This document shows positions 63,008 through 64,000 of a stretch of 64,000 bases of DNA, in pieces. The DNA comes from Hyunsoonleella ulvae (GTDB taxonomy: Bacteria; Bacteroidota; Bacteroidia; Flavobacteriales; Flavobacteriaceae). Position 1 is the stretch's first letter. The number at the start of each line of letters is the position of its first letter. The stretch is taken from NCBI RefSeq assembly GCF_016827605.1, contig NZ_JAEPJQ010000005.1, forward strand, positions 238,738 to 302,737. The letters are read 5' to 3'. A program made the translations under genes and the position numbers. The notes beneath the pieces were generated by a model. The model searched no databases and had not been told where the DNA came from. It saw nothing but the letters and a program-made list of their open reading frames with translations.

Positions 63008-63061
63008 GTTCTTAAAATTTTAAAGGTTAATATTGTTTTATTGTAGCGTTAATAACATCTA

Positions 63062-63565
63062 TTACGCCTCAACAACACTTTCCTTTAAACTTTCAGACGT
63101 TTTTTTGGTCCATGCATTTAGCATCCAACTTGTTTTCTCTAGTTCTCTAATGTAAGCTCCCATCAGGTCAATCGTACCTTCATCACTAATAGCTTCGGCC
63201 TTTTCAATAACCTTACTCATCTGTGCCAGTAATAATTTATGGTCGTTCAAGGTATCTATTACCATATCTTGATCTTCCTTTAGCGGTGCTTCTTCCAGTA
63301 TAGCCGAAGTCTTTAAATAATCCTCCAACTTACTCATCGGATGAAAACGCAATGTTAAAATACGTTCTGCAATTTCATCAATTTTAACTTTTGCATCGTT
63401 GTACATGGTTTCAAATTGCTCATGCAAATCGAAAAAATTCTTCCCGATAATGTTCCAATGCTTACTTCTTAATTTTTGATAATACACATGGTAGTCAGCT
63501 AATAAAACATTTAATTCAACCACCACAGGCATTAATTCATCATCATTCATGTTCAAATAGCTCAT
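63062..63565 (-). CDS. dps: Dps/ferritin-like DNA-protecting protein
   Basis: A 167-residue Dps-family protein. The intersubunit ferroxidase ligands His36, His48, Glu52, Asp63 and Glu67 (SKHWNIIGKNFFDLHEQFETMYNDAKVKIDEIAERI) are present. Dodecamers store iron and protect against peroxide. The extended C-terminus (EKTSWMLNAWTKKTSES) is normal. First gene of the stress cluster running down to 61065. Confidence 0.93.
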   Translation of the reverse strand: MSYLNMNDDELMPVVVELNVLLADYHVYYQKLRSKHWNIIGKNFFDLHEQFETMYNDAKVKIDEIAERILTLRFHPMSKLEDYLKTSAILEEAPLKEDQDMVIDTLNDHKLLLAQMSKVIEKAEAISDEGTIDLMGAYIRELEKTSWMLNAWTKKTSESLKESVVEA

Positions 63566-63732
63566 AATATATTTTTTGTTTTTAAATTAAACTCACTTTC
63601 AATATATAGGCCATAGCAGTTTTGTCAAGCGCTTTAACAGGGTTTAACGTCGTTAAGATATATTTAACTTAAATTATGTTAAATAAAAATGAAGATGTTA
63701 AAGGATTTTAAGAAAGTACGCTGTTTTAAATA

Positions 63733-63885
63733 TTTGGGCGCTACCGCAAGGGTCGGGCTATCCGTTATATCTTTTGCTTTCTGTCATTCCTGCGAAGGCA
63801 GGAATCTATCATTAACTCAATTCTAGCTTCCAAAACTCTTTCAAAACACCAAGAAAGCAAAAGGATGCCACTTCTATCCCTAACC
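63733..63885 (+). repeat. dispersed REP-like repeat, copy 3, with inserted palindrome
   Basis: Left end TTTGGGCGCTACCGC then GGGTCGGGCTATCCGTTA; right end TATCCCTAACC. The centre is bounded by a perfect 11-bp inverted repeat CTTTTGCTTTC (63771-63781) / GAAAGCAAAAG (63853-63863). Inside it lies ATTCCTGCGAAGGCAGGAAT (63786-63805), a different palindromic repeat. Confidence 0.75.
63786..63805. repeat. ATTCCTGC palindrome nested in repeat copy 3
   Basis: ATTCCTGCGAAGGCAGGAAT has perfect 8-bp arms and a GAAG loop; it resembles the dRS3-type short palindromes known from other bacteria. Confidence 0.6.
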
Positions 63886-63922
63886 TTTAGATTAGCAAAT
63901 ACTATTAATTGTAGTTAAATTT

Positions 63923-63997
63923 AAAAAGGACAGAGTGAACTTATATCCCTAGCTAGCTACAAAAGAGCCATGCTGCGTATTAGTCTCCGTCCTTTTT
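63923..63997 (+). ncRNA. possible structured RNA (Flavo-1-like?) or large hairpin terminator at window end
   Basis: AAAAAGGAC (63923-63931) pairs with GTCCTTTTT (63989-63997), then one mismatch and GAG/CTC. About 50 bases lie between the arms, including the self-complementary AGCTAGCT, and a T-run follows on the plus strand. The size, closing stem and T-run suit a small structured RNA; the flavobacterial Flavo-1 RNA family is a candidate, but I cannot confirm it. Orientation is uncertain. The rest of 63566-63732 shows no gene. Confidence 0.4.
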
Positions 63998-64000
63998 TGA

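Overview
The window is a 64 kb piece of a low-GC chromosome from a member of the Bacteroidota, most likely a marine Flavobacteriaceae. The evidence is the repeated -7 promoter element TAnnTTTG in front of genes, the near absence of Shine-Dalgarno sequences, a Por-type (T9SS) C-terminal sorting domain, menaquinone genes, fused E1 alpha/beta dehydrogenase, and several families typical of flavobacteria (DUF4920, DUF4251, DUF1835, S23-like four-helix bundle). No rRNA, tRNA, CRISPR array, prophage or transposase gene was recognised. Almost all of it is ordinary core chromosome, densely packed in short operons.

Layout. 1-6,071: metal-dependent hydrolase (cut by the window edge), menA-menB, a small membrane protein, ung, holA, an HsdR_N-like nuclease-fold protein and a GT2. 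6,183-9,548: OmpA lipoprotein, DUF4920 lipoprotein, ilvE, MazG-like pyrophosphohydrolase, small membrane protein. 9,633-14,926: an accessory-looking signalling locus with a small membrane protein, a signal-less trypsin-like protease, an unknown protein, a TPR sensor kinase, a LuxR-type response regulator and an exported protein. The same 18-bp palindrome lies before the first gene and before the last gene. 14,990-24,186 (minus strand): Hsp20, DUF4251 lipoprotein, MFS, GT9, the three-part proton-translocating transhydrogenase pnt, a DMT transporter and a helicase. 24,406-28,794: S9 peptidase, aldo/keto reductase, exported and membrane proteins of unknown function. 29,063-30,085: three very short ORFs, two of them clear paralogues, followed by an ExbD-like protein. 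30,082-37,704: fused E1 dehydrogenase, 2OG-Fe oxygenase, a SUI1/DUF1835/phosphorylase/binding-protein operon, a TlpA-like lipoprotein.

37,763-44,857: nnrDE and the threonine operon. The latter starts with a Thr-rich leader peptide and a terminator-like hairpin, then thrA, thrB, an inserted S23-like gene flanked by inverted repeats, and thrC. 44,945-50,156: T9SS cargo protein, VTT-type membrane protein, DUF3817, MscS channel, an exported protein and a lipoprotein hydrolase. 50,220-55,206 (minus): leucine operon leuC-leuD-leuA-leuB with a full flavobacterial promoter. 55,432-58,744: thioesterase, DUF72, a TetR regulator and an SDR that share an operator-like palindrome, and a small conserved protein. 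58,792-64,000: lipoprotein, DUF2461, then a stress cluster (exported protein, acidic mini-lipoprotein, DUF1328, MscS, Dps), interspersed repeats and a structured element at the very end.

Main points for a second look: the tandem micro-ORFs at 29,063-29,455; the protease/two-component locus with its paired palindromes; the threonine attenuator; the S23 insertion inside the thr operon; and a three-copy interspersed repeat whose ends are conserved and whose centre varies.
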